From positions 4,340,001 through 4,404,000 of the forward strand of contig JAUEDM010000001.1 of NCBI GenBank assembly GCA_033439685.1: a stretch of 64,000 bases of DNA. Reading direction: 5' to 3'. Positions 1-10,611 of the stretch are shown piece after piece. Position numbers and translations under genes: made by a program. The notes under the pieces were generated by a model. It was not told the origin of the DNA. It saw only the letters and a program-made list of their open reading frames with translations, and did not search any database. Source of the stretch: Apodospora peruviana. Taxonomy: Eukaryota > Ascomycota > Sordariomycetes > Sordariales > Lasiosphaeriaceae. Position 1 is the first letter of the stretch. Each line of letters begins with the position of its first letter.

Positions 1-1528
1 TTCCAACAGGACTTATTTATTCACCCACCTTATTCAGATTTCCGCGGGGTTTGCAAGGGACCAATCTGATATCTTGGCATAACTATCTTCCGAAACTTTC
101 TCTGAAGTCCTAATCTTGTCAGCCAATGACGACATCGTTCGAAGGGCGCATTGGTAATTGACTTTTTAATCTATTCCGTACCGTCTCTACGGATAGTTTA
201 CAGTGGAGCTTTCAGGGCGGCTGAGCTGCTGATTAATGGAAATCTCTCTCTTTCTTGATGGGAGTCGGGCCCTCTGAAACATGATGCCGTCCATGAAGTT
301 GATCGGCAGATAAGATTCTCATCAATCTTTGTAAGGTTATGTACGAATAACCTGTTTTGATGTGATTCCTCGGCAGTACGGGTATCTGCTTTTTAACGGT
401 ACGGAATATTGGACGGGAATCATGGAATGGACCGGTGACAGCTGACCAAGTAAGTAGTGTAAGTCAAGCGAATTGAGCATCGTTTTCTATCATGCTGTGG
501 TTTCTCAAAGAGAGACAAAATGGCAGACAGCAAGGTAAAAATCCAACTTCCCTGAACAGGAAATGAGCCTACTTATCGAAGAACCTGATAAGGCAGGTAG
601 GTAGGTAGGTGCCTTAGCCGCCCGTCATTTGCACCGGAAATGCATCCCGAGACGCGGCACCGGAAGCGGGGGCTCGCCACTCTGAATGCCAACATCCGTG
701 ATAAGTCTCTACAACCAATGACTGCACCATCTGGTCCAGTATGGTAACACATATTACACTCATCAGTCTGCAGGTGACATGTAAGATTGAGTTAAGGTAG
801 GAGATAATTACTAACCAACACACATAGACATTTCATGCCCTTTAACTGGATGTACCTTGATAAACATTTTCCCCAACCCAGAATAATCTTGCACATGACC
901 TCGGCTCGTCGCGACGCGAAGTTGGCTGTTAGTCAGATGCAACACTACTTCACACCCACCACGCCAAGCCTAGGTCTAGTCTATATTGGGGTCTGATAGA
1001 AATGGCATCCGAAAGGCAAAAATGAAGATGCCGATTTGTAATGGGATTTGTTGCCGGATAGACTACCTTTCCTTTCCTTGTTTCAGTAACTCCATATTAA
1101 ATATATCTTTGTCTTGGCCCTCGATGATGAAATGGTGCCTCTCAAACCTCAACTCACAGACAGCTTCTCCAAACTCAGACCTTCGTATAAGTACGAGCTC
1201 GGCAACCGATTCCCGATATCTTGGCAAAGAGCTTGGGCGGGGAGAAAAGTAAATACGGTTAGGGGACGACTACCGGTACCGATCCGACGAGCGAGCAACC
1301 AACACTACCTCACCCCGCTTCCACGAAGAGAACAGGATCGACACTCCACATTCAACATCGTGGTATCTGTTTCTTCAACTTCAGGTTACTTCTCCTTTTC
1401 TCTCGAATTCTTCGAAGGCGAAGGCTGGTGGCGAGAGAATATCATCCCTATTCCTACCTTAGCTACCAGCGTTCGGCCGGTCTCACTCCCTAGGTCCACC
1501 AAGTTAGCAGGGGAAAGAAACAACAACC
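1..1528. other. Intergenic region upstream of the MFS gene
   Basis: No convincing gene is visible on either strand. Open frames here are short, lack family resemblance and overlap each other. A small GGTA tandem tract lies at about 595-610. The last few hundred bases are the likely promoter and 5' leader of the transporter that follows. Confidence 0.6.
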
Positions 1529-2995
1529 ATGGAGATGGAACCGGAAAAGGACCCGAGGATATTAGACTCCTCCGCCTCCTCCTCTTCCGAACTCCAGATC
1601 GCCGATGCCGATACCGATCTCCGCAGAAACACCAACGTCTCCGCCAAGGCCATCGAGGCCGGTGCCGCCGGCCCGAACCCTTCCTTCCCGGCGGCAGCAA
1701 CCGCTACCGCACCGGCAGACTCACCCCTCGCCGATCTCTCCACCGTTACCGTTACCGCTGCTCCGGTATCCGTTAACGGCGTAGGCCCGATCCCCGACGG
1801 CGGCCTCCAAGCCTGGATGCAAGTTGTCGGCGCCGTGGTCATCCTCATCGACACATGGGGCCTGATCAATACCTTTGGCGTGTTCCAAGCCTACTACGAG
1901 ACCCACCAACTCAGCGAATCCTCGTCCTCCGACATCTCATGGATCGGATCCATCCAAGCCTCCCTCCTCATGCTCGTCGGCGTCTTCTCCGGTCCGCTCT
2001 TCGACGCGGGCTACTTCCGACACTTACTCCTCGTAGGCCTCTTCCTCGTTGTGTTCGGCCAGTTCATGACCTCGCTCTGCGTCTCCTACTGGCAAGTCTT
2101 CCTCGCCCAAGGCCTGTGCGTCGGCATCGGCATGGGTCTTCTCTTCCTGCCGTCCGCCGCCATCGTTTCGCAATACTTCTCGCGGCGCCGCGCCCTGGCC
2201 ATCGGCATCTCCTCGGCCGGCTCCCCCGTCGCGGGTATCATCTTCCCCATCATCTTCAGCCGGCTGGAACCAAAAATCGGGTTCGGCTGGACCACCCGCG
2301 TCATCGCCTTCATCCTTCTCGGGATCTCCGTGATACCCGTCGTGTTCATGCGCACACGCATCCCGCCGACCGGCAAAGCGCGCGCCCTGATCGACCGCAG
2401 TGCCCTGCGCGACGTGCCCTACCTGGTCTTCGTGTCCGGCAACCTGTTCTCCTTCCTGACGCTGTACGTACCCTTCTTCTACATCACCGTGCTCGCGACG
2501 TCCCAGAACATCACCTCGGAAAACTTCGCGCCGTACCTGGTCACGCTGCTCAACGCGGGCAGCGTCTTCGGCCGGCTCGTACCCAACGCACTGGCGGACC
2601 GGTGGGGGTCGCTGAACGTCATGCTTGCGTGCACGGCCGTGAGCGCCGTGCTGGCGTTCGCGTGGATGGGCATCCGGAACGAGGCCGGCTCGATCGTGTT
2701 TGCGCTGCTCTACGGCGCATTTTCGGGCGGCCTGGTCAGTCTGACGCCGAGTATCTTTATGGAGCTGTCGCCTGACCTGAGCCGCGTGGGCGCCAGGATG
2801 GGGATGGGGTTTTTGGTGACGGGCACTGCGCTCTTGATTGGGACTCCTATTGCTGGTGCTATCGTCGGCGACTTTACGCCCGGCAGGTGGTTGGGCATGA
2901 TGGGATACGGTGCGGGTGGGCTGTTGTTGGCGACGGCATTTTATGTGGGCACGAGAGTTTTGCTCTACCAGAGGAATAAGAGGTGGAGGGAGTGA
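1529..2995 (+). CDS. MFS transporter, monocarboxylate-transporter-like
   Basis: A single uninterrupted exon encodes 488 residues. The first ~85 residues are a hydrophilic cytosolic tail rich in Ser, Ala and Asp. The typical fungal MCT-like opening follows (DGGLQAWMQVVGA, then WGLINTFGVFQAYYE). About twelve hydrophobic segments then run to the C-terminus, with the usual basic loop after TM5/6 (SRRRALAIGISSAGSP). In this family the protein is a proton-coupled or facilitative carrier of the plasma membrane or vacuole. Substrates cannot be read from the sequence; monocarboxylates, riboflavin and siderophore-like compounds are all known in the wider group. The ATG at 1529 has a good context (CAACCATGG) and precedes the tail in frame. 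The gene stands alone, with WrbA 1.7 kb downstream on the same strand. The family call is secure and the substrate unknown. Confidence 0.88.
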   Translation: MEMEPEKDPRILDSSASSSSELQIADADTDLRRNTNVSAKAIEAGAAGPNPSFPAAATATAPADSPLADLSTVTVTAAPVSVNGVGPIPDGGLQAWMQVVGAVVILIDTWGLINTFGVFQAYYETHQLSESSSSDISWIGSIQASLLMLVGVFSGPLFDAGYFRHLLLVGLFLVVFGQFMTSLCVSYWQVFLAQGLCVGIGMGLLFLPSAAIVSQYFSRRRALAIGISSAGSPVAGIIFPIIFSRLEPKIGFGWTTRVIAFILLGISVIPVVFMRTRIPPTGKARALIDRSALRDVPYLVFVSGNLFSFLTLYVPFFYITVLATSQNITSENFAPYLVTLLNAGSVFGRLVPNALADRWGSLNVMLACTAVSAVLAFAWMGIRNEAGSIVFALLYGAFSGGLVSLTPSIFMELSPDLSRVGARMGMGFLVTGTALLIGTPIAGAIVGDFTPGRWLGMMGYGAGGLLLATAFYVGTRVLLYQRNKRWRE

Positions 2996-4670
2996 TGGTT
3001 TGTTGATTGCCAGGAGTGAAGAAGGGGGCTTACATCGATGGAGACCGGATTCGACGTTTTTTTTTTCTTTCAGATATCCCGTTTTGTATTCATCATCGCA
3101 TTGGGAGGATTTCGTGATTGCCTAGGTGCTTGACATTATGGAATTGGCGCTTTGGAGTTTGGGATCAAGATCAGGTTGATATGATATTAGCATAGCATGA
3201 ATGAATAAGGTATATAATCCTGCGGGTGTTGGACGAGGGCATAATCATTGTCATGTTGAGTTGCCGCATATATTGATGATGCCAATGACCCTGCATGTGA
3301 GCAAGCGGGGAAGCAGTGTGATGCTACGACACCAAAATCACAACGGTGAAACTATGCGTGGGCGTCAAAGCGAGTATATTGGACTGCATGTCTCATTCCA
3401 TGCAGACGGCGGCGTTGGGGTGGGAATGGGGATGATGGGCGGATGCGATGCGACTCCCCTGGTGGCCGTCAGTGTCCGGTCTTTCTGTATGTTGCTGACT
3501 CACAATGTACAGATCCATATAGTAGTTCACTTCAACTTCATTGCAGTTGCTCACTTCGAGAAATAGCACCTAGTTGAAGTCGCGGGTGGTCGAGATGGCG
3601 GTGGTGGTGATTGTAAGTACATACAGCGGTCCGGGTGGTGCGTCTCGATATTGAGACGCGGTCAGGAGCTTGATTGGATAGGTAGTTGCATGTGGGATCA
3701 AAGCCTTTCTACAGCAAGAAGGAGGTGTTGAAACTTTGAAAGGGCTCGTGCCTTTCCCAGTTTCATTTCCATCCGTCGTACAGTTCGAATTCGTTATCGT
3801 GGCGGTATTGCAGTGGCTGGCTTTTTTTTCATCCCGTTTCCTCACGTACATTTGTCAGTTTGACTAATAATCACCCAAGGAAAAGTGGCATACTGTGTAA
3901 TGATTGCGACATGAAAGGCTTGCCATATTGTCAGCCCTTATTCAGCACCGCACAGGCGACATCTTGGGACGTGATAGCGGGGGAGCTTCTGCAAGGGTGT
4001 TAGACTCCAGGAGGGGTACAGGAGGACCCGACAGGGGCTGCCAAGAGGCCGCACCGCTAACAAAGGCAACCGTGAATTGGCGAGTATTTTTGTACAAACG
4101 GCGCGTGGATCTGTTAGCCGGGTTGCCGATCCGGACGTTGAGACATGTAGACTCCCGCGCGGCTTTCTTTATTGGAGTCTGGCGCGCGGGGTCAACCCAC
4201 AGGAGGCCCACGAGATTCTGAGCGAGCTTGCGCCCGTCCTTCAAAGTGGAAAATGAAGAGCTCCAAGAGCCGCAACGGAGCCAATTGCACACATAATTGC
4301 TTACCAGTGTCTGACTGAGACGCTGTTTGCTACCTTATCTATACTGATGTCGCGGCGAGCTCCAGGGAGCTGTGTAAGGGAGGCCGCGCTGGGCGGTATG
4401 ACTTCGGATTGGTCGTGATTACTTATCCGATATGACGGACGCAGCTGCTGGTCGAGTATCGGAATTCTGAGACCTCCTTGGAGCAGATCTGCGCTGTTAC
4501 CGTGCCATTCCATAACATCTCAATCCAATATATATACCCGGGCAACCACTTGTTTCTCTGTCCCGGTTCCTTTCACTCATCCATTGAACACCAGCCTAGC
4601 ACATTTGATACCCACTCAGCGCAACACTTTCCAATACCTACCCGATATCTTTGCAGAACAGACATACGAT
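2996..4670. other. Intergenic region between the MFS gene and WrbA
   Basis: It contains the 3' flank of the transporter, with a T-run at about 3057-3066, and the promoter of the next gene. Small open frames on both strands look like chance: biased composition, no homology I recognise, mutual overlap. Confidence 0.6.
4524..4537 (+). promoter_or_regulatory. TATA-like element upstream of WrbA
   Basis: The run CCAATATATATACCC lies about 135 bp before the WrbA ATG at 4671 and is followed by a pyrimidine-rich leader. Position and composition fit a core promoter. This is inferred from sequence only. Confidence 0.4.
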
Positions 4671-5505
4671 ATGGCTCCCAAGATCGCCATCGTCTATGTA
4701 AGTATCCCCCTCACTGGCCCCAGAGTTATCGCCCAGGTAGCCAAAGACGGTTGAACAACTGCCACCGTCGGCTGTCAACCGGGATCGCAATGTCGAGATG
4801 GGCATCATGACTTGGGCAATGGTAGCTAACCGTGTATGTCTTGGCAGTATTCGATGTACGGCCACATCAAGCAGATGGCCGAGGCTGAGAAGGCCGGCAT
4901 TGAGAAGGCTGGCGGCACCGCCGACCTCTACCAGTATGCTTTCTCCACCTGTGATGCATGCCTTAAAAAGCTGAAGAGCAGACTAACGCCAGTGATACAG
5001 GGTCCCCGAGACTCTCTCCCAGGAGGTCCTGGGCAAGATGTATGCTCCGCCCAAGTCCACCGACATCCCCGTTCTCGAAGACCCGTCCATCCTTGAAGGA
5101 TACGATGGCTTCCTGATCGGCATCCCTACACGCTACGGTAACTTTCCCGCACAGTGGAAGACGTTCTGGGACAAGACCGGCAAGCAGTGGTCTGGTGGTG
5201 GTTTCTGGGGCAAGTTTGCCGGTGTCTTTGTGTCCTCTGGCACCATGGGTGGTGGGCAGGAGTCAACCGCCATCGCGGCCCTGAGCACATTTGCCCACCA
5301 CGGCATCATCTATGTGCCTTTTGGCTACGCCAAGGCCTTCCCCCAAATGACCGACATGAGCGAGATCCACGGTGGTAGCCCATGGGGTGCGGGTACCTTT
5401 GCTGGCGGCGACGGAAGTCGGCAGCCGAGCGAGAAGGAGAAGGAGCTGGCGACGATCCAGGGCGAGTGGTTTTACAAGACTGTCGCTAAGTCGACTGGTG
5501 CGTGA
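4671..5505 (+). CDS. NAD(P)H:quinone oxidoreductase, WrbA type (flavodoxin-like)
   Basis: Three exons, 4671-4697, 4848-4933 and 5001-5505, give 205 residues, the usual WrbA length. The start reads MAPKIAIVYYSMYGHI, the FMN phosphate-binding loop of the flavodoxin fold. It continues with the family segments FLIGIPTRYGNFPAQWKTFWD (around residue 80) and GTMGGGQESTA. WrbA enzymes bind FMN as tetramers and reduce quinones by two electrons, which limits semiquinone radicals; the yeast relatives Pst2, Rfs1 and Ycp4 are stress-linked and found at the membrane or eisosome. The first exon is only 27 nt and the first intron is 150 nt, long for this window; the second is 67 nt. All junctions are GT-AG and restore the family motif exactly (VYY-SMYG, LYQ-VPET). 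No lipid-anchor cysteine ends the protein, so it is probably cytosolic. Confidence 0.93.
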
Positions 5506-6327
5506 CTGCAGGATGGCGATGGGATGGGTGTCGAGGACGGTGCTAACGCTGGAACCCAAGAGCCTGCGAGTTCTGGTGCGGCGGCCACGAACGGTGCACG
5601 GGAGGAAAGACCAAAGGAGACGAAGAAGGACAAAGAAGGACCCTGTGGATTGCCAGTGAAGTGCGAGATCATGTGAGGATCGATACCTACCAGGTAGATA
5701 ATAATAAAACGAAAAATTCCCCTTCACATTCGGTGAATTGGTAGCAGATGGTGCGTTGTTGACCGGTCATTGTGATTTCGCTGTGTTGCTTTCGGCCGAG
5801 TATGATATTTGTGGGCAACGAAGAGAGCAGGAGCGATGAGTCTATCAGCTGACGTCGGTCATTCACAGTGTGCAGAAGCCGGTGCCGGCGGTGGACCATC
5901 CTATCGACCCCCCGTTTCCCCGTCCCGGAGATTAACGGTCGGGAATAGTAGCCGATGGGTCGGGTGTTGGTCAATTTTAATGCCTCTGCTTTCGACCGCA
6001 GCTTCTGATTCCATTCAATTTCGTCATAAACTTGACTGTCAACGAGGTTAGGTACGTTGGTGGGCTAAGAATGCACAGGCGGCGATTAGAGATCCGTGGG
6101 GGCGAGGTCGTGCCGCGGGGGAAAAGGACGGTAAGACCCGACCGCCCACCTTAAACGCGACCAACTTCTTCTCGGACTTGAGTGCCCGCCCGGGGCAATT
6201 CGATATGAACTTGCCCGTAACCCGGATTGGAAGGTCTTCATTGAACTACACTCTTCATCCATGACGCAGACGATTCATCTTTGAACTCTTCTCGTTGGAC
6301 ACAGATACACATGTTGCTGCCGGCGCG
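5506..6327. other. Intergenic region before the amidase
   Basis: Nothing coding is supported. It holds the WrbA 3' flank and the amidase promoter. Frames in this stretch are antisense or out-of-frame shadows. Confidence 0.6.
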
Positions 6328-8235
6328 ATGCGATCGTCGGTTCTCGATGTACCGTCTCATAGCCCGCCCATGAGGTTGATAGGATGGAGGGATATGGATA
6401 AATCCCAGATACCCGGTTCCCGTGCCAGCGCGAGGACGGGCAAGTATTTCTCCCACCGCCGGCTGCTTTGCTTGCTTCTTGGTGTTGTTGGCTACTATTT
6501 CTTGTTAGCATCCGTCTGTTCAGCAGCTTCAGTCAAGCCCCCGCCTCACCCAAGCTGTTCACCTGTGAAACCTGCAGAGATGCTCGGATCAGTCGTTTAT
6601 AAGGCGTTTTCGCTCTTCATTGCTTCGGAGTCTCTGGCTTCGGGCAAGGCAATAAACGGGAAACCGTTTCCTCCATTGATTGAAGCTGGTCTGGAGGACC
6701 TGGCGGCTGGACTTGAGTCGGGCCTGTTCACGAGTGTGGACCTCGTCAATGCCTACACCATGCGCATCCTGGAGGTGAACTCGACCCTCCGTATGGTTAC
6801 CGAGATGAACCCGGATGCTCTGGCGGTTGCTGCCGATCTGGATACTCTCCGAGCAGCTGGCAAGGTTCACGGCCCGCTTCACGGCATCCCGATCCTTATC
6901 AAAAACAATATCGCTACGGCCGACAAGATGAACAACACAGCCGGGTCATGGGCTCTGCTCGGGGCCAAAGTTGCCGAGGATAGCACGATGGCTGCTAAGC
7001 TGAGAAAAGCCGGGGCTATCATTCTCGGGAAGGCGAACCTGTCCCAATGGGCAAACTACCGCAGCACCAACTCCAGCAACGGTTGGTCAGCTTACGGAGG
7101 TCAAACAGAGGGAGCGTACTATCCAAAACAAGACCCTTCTGGTTCATCATCCGGCAGTGGTGTCGCCAGCTCCTTAGGTCTCGCATTGGCTTCCCTCGGG
7201 ACCGAAACGGACGGCTCCATCATATCACCGTCCCAACTGAACAATGTAGTGGGAATCAAGCCGTCCGTCGGCTTGACGTCACGATACCTGGTGATTCCCA
7301 TCTCGGAACATCAAGACACTGTCGGTCCTATGGCAAAGACCGTCAAAGACGCGGCGTACCTCCTGTCCGCCATCGCTGGTCAAGATGAGAACGACAACTA
7401 CACGTCCGCGATCCCGTTCAAGAAGATCCCTGACTACGTCTCAGCGTGTGACTACTTTGCCCTCTCGGGGAAACGGATCGGCGTGCCGCGCAATCTGTTT
7501 GACACGGATGAGGTCTACGCTCCGGCTGTTGCCGCCTTCGACAAGTCGCTCGACGTCTTCCGCGCGGCTGGAGCTACCGTGGTGGACAACCTTAGCCTGC
7601 CAGGCTACGAGCTAGGGAACGAGGGTGACTTCGAAGGTACCGTCCTCAGCATCGATTTCGTCGCCAACTTGAAATCGTACCTTTCTAAGCTCACGGTCAA
7701 CCCGAATAATATCACCTCGCTCGCCTCTCTGCTCGACTTTACCAAGTCGTCCCCGCCAGAAGAGTGGCCGCACCGCAACACAGAAACCTGGGAGACGGCA
7801 CTGAATCTCACGAGCTATGGCACGCAGTCTCTTGCTTCTGAGCTCTGGGGCAACGTGACCGCAGACATCTACTACTCCGGCCTGCTGGGCATCACAGGGG
7901 CGCTCAAGAATTACAGTCTGGACGCGCTGGTGGTGCCGAGCCATTTTGCGACGTCGCTTCCGGCGCGGCTTGGGTCGCCCATTGTGACGGTGCCACTGGG
8001 CAAGTCTCCAGCTAACACCACGGTGACCAAGGACTATTCGGGAACGCTGGTGATGGCGGCGCCAAACGTGCCGTTTGGGATCAGCTTTCTGGCTGAGCGA
8101 TTCAGCGAGGAGAAGCTGATTGGGCTGGCGTATGCTTTTGAGCAGAGGACCATGGTGAGGAATACGATTGTGCCGTATATCCAGCCCGTGACGGAGCTGG
8201 CGGATGTGGTTGCCATGAAGGCCAGAAGGCATTGA
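6328..8235 (+). CDS. Amidase-signature hydrolase with hydrophobic leader
   Basis: One exon of 635 residues from the first in-frame ATG; the frame is open slightly upstream but only from TTG. Amidase-signature enzymes hydrolyse amide bonds with a Ser-cisSer-Lys triad. Here the Lys is K192 in PILIKNN, the cis-Ser lies in the GSSSGSG stretch near 273-275, and the nucleophile is S297 in ETDGSI. A strongly hydrophobic segment (LLCLLLGVVGYYFLLASV) near residue 50 is followed by Ser/Pro-rich sequence and many N-x-S/T sites, which argues for a secreted or membrane-anchored enzyme. If translation starts at the later ATG at 6394, the segment sits closer to a normal signal peptide position, so the start is uncertain. 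The substrate is unknown. The catalytic residues look intact, so the gene is probably functional. Confidence 0.9.
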   Translation: MRSSVLDVPSHSPPMRLIGWRDMDKSQIPGSRASARTGKYFSHRRLLCLLLGVVGYYFLLASVCSAASVKPPPHPSCSPVKPAEMLGSVVYKAFSLFIASESLASGKAINGKPFPPLIEAGLEDLAAGLESGLFTSVDLVNAYTMRILEVNSTLRMVTEMNPDALAVAADLDTLRAAGKVHGPLHGIPILIKNNIATADKMNNTAGSWALLGAKVAEDSTMAAKLRKAGAIILGKANLSQWANYRSTNSSNGWSAYGGQTEGAYYPKQDPSGSSSGSGVASSLGLALASLGTETDGSIISPSQLNNVVGIKPSVGLTSRYLVIPISEHQDTVGPMAKTVKDAAYLLSAIAGQDENDNYTSAIPFKKIPDYVSACDYFALSGKRIGVPRNLFDTDEVYAPAVAAFDKSLDVFRAAGATVVDNLSLPGYELGNEGDFEGTVLSIDFVANLKSYLSKLTVNPNNITSLASLLDFTKSSPPEEWPHRNTETWETALNLTSYGTQSLASELWGNVTADIYYSGLLGITGALKNYSLDALVVPSHFATSLPARLGSPIVTVPLGKSPANTTVTKDYSGTLVMAAPNVPFGISFLAERFSEEKLIGLAYAFEQRTMVRNTIVPYIQPVTELADVVAMKARRH

Positions 8236-8520
8236 GGCTGAAGCTATTAGATTTTGGGCTGGAAGAGCCACCTGGCTGGCGCAGTTGACAATGAGGCTAC
8301 TGAACCTCCGACACAACGCCAGGAAGCTGTTGCAGTACGTCGGTGTTTCTTGTTGAAATCACAGTGTCATTGAGTATGTAATTGGCTTGTGGTGGCTTGT
8401 GGCAGGCCCAGAAAAACGTATACTAGAAGCCGTCCGGCACGCCAGAGGACATTCTGTCTTTCTCTTTTGGTATGCGGTATTCAGAGCAATCAATGCTAGC
8501 AACTCATTCCGGCATCAATT

Positions 8521-8788
8521 TGCACAAAGCAGCCACAGCGCCCAAGGAACATATTGTCAAAGCCCTAGACGTCAAAGATCTAGCGGAGGTCCAGAGATCC
8601 TCCCTCATACAGCTTGCAAAGCAATTCAAACAGTCAGGACCAGTGAGCCTGACAGCTAATGACATCTGGTTGCTGGTCCTGGCTGTTTGAATTGCTTAGC
8701 AAGCTGTATGAGGGTCTCTGTGCCTCAGCTTGATCCTTGACGTCCTGGACTTTGACAGTGTTCCTTGAGCGTTGTGGCTGCTTTGTGC
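8521..8788. repeat. Long inverted repeat (foldback hairpin)
   Basis: The left arm 8521-8643 is the reverse complement of the right arm 8673-8788, separated by a 29-nt spacer. My hand alignment shows about 13 mismatches and two small gaps (2 and 4 nt), roughly 89 percent identity. Eight of the mismatches are transitions. Identical blocks include GCACAAAGCAGCCACA at the outer end and AGCAATTCAAACAG near the loop. RNA across it would form a near-continuous duplex of about 115 bp. The left arm sits in a short open frame (8472-8690) whose translation looks protein-like, and the right arm retains a related reading (VKDxAExQR), so the arms may be an inverted duplication of a gene fragment. It could also be a foldback element or MITE remnant. 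I see no clear target-site duplication. Confidence 0.8.
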
Positions 8789-9031
8789 GTCTGTCATTTT
8801 TCACCACAGATTTTAAGCCGAATTGGACTCATCGTTCCCACTTATCGAAACTTGAAATCCTATTTTCAGATAGAGTACTTTGGAGTCTTTTTGTTACAGC
8901 CTTGCAAAATCATATCAACATCTCTTAAAAAGTTCACAAATGAGTGGGCGACGAAGTGATATTTTTTGTCTATGCATTTTACTAGACCAGCTCGGAGCAT
9001 CGAAGCTGGATGGGCTGGTACTACGGCAGTC

Positions 9032-9062
9032 GGCTCCGGCTTTCGGGGCCGGACTCGGAGCC
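9032..9062. repeat. GC-rich hairpin
   Basis: GGCTCC at 9032 pairs with GGAGCC ending at 9062, and an inner CCGGC/GCCGG stem is nested within it. Function unknown; it may be a relic of a mobile element end or a structured untranslated region. Confidence 0.4.
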
Positions 9063-9386
9063 TAACTGAAAGGGTTAGGGTTCGTGATCTGAGCACCTAA
9101 ATTCAGTTCATATTTTTCCAGATTGAGGATTGACAACCTTCATCGAATTCACAACTTTTCATGAAGATCTAGTCCTTGAACAAAACCGCACTCTATGTCA
9201 TATCACTCACGTTATAACCGTTACTTTCATCTCTCCTAACTTCTAATTCCATCCATTAATTACTCGCAGTTTTGACTTTTCCCCTCACCTCTTTCTCATC
9301 AATGGAGTAACAACCATAAGCTCAGCATCACATGTTCATTTTTCAACAGCAACCGCAAAAAGTAAAACATATACGTATCAGACATT

Positions 9387-10214
9387 ATGCTCCTGCGCAA
9401 CGACGCAGCAGCAGGAGACCCCGACATATTCCTAAACATGGCCACCCCTTCTCCTGTGCCTTACCACAATCCTGACGACGACAACGAAACCCAAACCAAC
9501 AACAGCATCGACGACGTCTGGGGCGACAGCGACGATGACTCAAACTCAACGCCCTCACAACAACCCACTCAGGAAATAACAAATACCACCACAACTACCA
9601 ACAACTCAACACACCACAGCCATCCCCATCCATCAGACGTCCCCCGTCTGCAACAAGAACACACAAAAGCAGGCTACCGCGACGGCGTGACATGCGCAAA
9701 AGCTTCGTCAGTACAAGCCGGTTTCGACGAAGGCTTTGGTCTCGGAGCGACAATTGGCGCCAAAGCAGGCCAAATACTCGGTTTATTGACCAGTCTCGTC
9801 ACATCATCACCACCCGGCGAAGAAAAGAAACGGTTGCAAGACCTCCTAAACGCCGCGACGGCCGAGCTGAGCGTGCGGAGTATTTTTTCCCCAGAATACT
9901 GGGCTGACGACGGTACATGGAAGTATCATATCGATGTCCCTTCTCCTACTGAGTCAGGGGTAGTGTTGAAAAAGGAGGAGGACCCAAAAGCAGCGGACTT
10001 GACTTTCAGTCATGTGGCCGCAGCGCATCCACTACTCAAAAGGTGGACGACTATAATCCACACCGAAACGGATCGGTACGGTTTAGTTTTTCATGGGTTG
10101 TTACCGGAGGAGGAAGAGGAGACAGACGAAAAGCATGGGAAGGGGGTGAAGAAGCTGGTGGTTACTGCTGCTGCTGCTGCTGCTAAGGAACCGAAGGGGG
10201 CGTTGGCCTGGTGA
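9387..10214 (+). CDS. YAE1: Yae1-like protein (Fe-S cluster adaptor for Rli1)
   Basis: A single exon of 275 residues. The N-terminus has the acidic DDVWGDSDDD motif (around residues 47-56) typical of fungal Yae1. Between about residues 97 and 130 is the glycine-periodic helical domain (GYRDGVTCAKASSVQAGFDE, then GFGLGATIGAKAG), the deca-GX3 signature of the Yae1 family. In yeast, Yae1 pairs with Lto1 to bring the cytosolic Fe-S assembly machinery to the ribosome-recycling ATPase Rli1. The rest is hydrophilic, with a short poly-Ala tract near the end. A later in-frame ATG at 9438 (MATPSPV) is an equally plausible start. The match rests on these two motifs; the C-terminal half is poorly conserved, as in other Yae1 proteins. 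Confidence 0.82.
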   Translation: MLLRNDAAAGDPDIFLNMATPSPVPYHNPDDDNETQTNNSIDDVWGDSDDDSNSTPSQQPTQEITNTTTTTNNSTHHSHPHPSDVPRLQQEHTKAGYRDGVTCAKASSVQAGFDEGFGLGATIGAKAGQILGLLTSLVTSSPPGEEKKRLQDLLNAATAELSVRSIFSPEYWADDGTWKYHIDVPSPTESGVVLKKEEDPKAADLTFSHVAAAHPLLKRWTTIIHTETDRYGLVFHGLLPEEEEETDEKHGKGVKKLVVTAAAAAAKEPKGALAW

Positions 10215-10611
10215 TTTCGACCTACCTATGATGCATGGAGAACGAGGAATATTGGCCAGTTGGTGTGCGTGATGGATGTGAATGTACACGGAGGCATTAT
10301 TTAACGGACATGCATTGTCGGTTCATGGGGTGGGTAAAATAAAGGTAGATGAGCGTAAGTATGCTTGAAATTGCACGGTAAAACAGATAGGTGGGAGCAC
10401 CATATCAAACCACAAAGAATATACTCAAAATGTTTCACCGTTAATGCTTATACCTGGACTGTACTACCTAACATCACCAATTGAAACATATCTCTAACCT
10501 AAGCAGCTTCTTCATATATCCAACCCCAAAATGAAACCCGCTATCCTAGCTCCCAGACCAAAAAAATATTTATCCCAGAAAGTAACCCTATCTACCCCTT
10601 TTCCAAGTCGA
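10215..10611. other. Convergent 3' flanks
   Basis: About 400 bp of AT-rich sequence between the 3' ends of the Yae1-like gene and the minus-strand Pro-rich gene. No gene seen. Confidence 0.6.

Larger units (their letters stand above)
8236..9386. other. Intergenic region carrying an inverted repeat
   Basis: It contains the inverted repeat at 8521-8788, a GC-rich hairpin at about 9032-9062 and a TTAGGG-like motif at about 9069-9077, described separately. No intact gene is supported. Confidence 0.65.

Noticed and set aside
1855..2775. 306-residue Arg-rich frame overlapping the MFS gene
   Set aside because: Frame-shifted reading of the transporter; Arg/Pro/His bias is typical of out-of-frame GC-rich codons.
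6295..6327. Earlier start of the amidase
   Set aside because: The frame begins at a TTG, and the first real ATG is at 6328.
1529..8235. Possible secondary-metabolite or detoxification cluster (MFS, WrbA, amidase)
   Set aside because: No core synthase, P450, methyltransferase or cluster regulator is nearby, and the genes are spaced with separate promoters.
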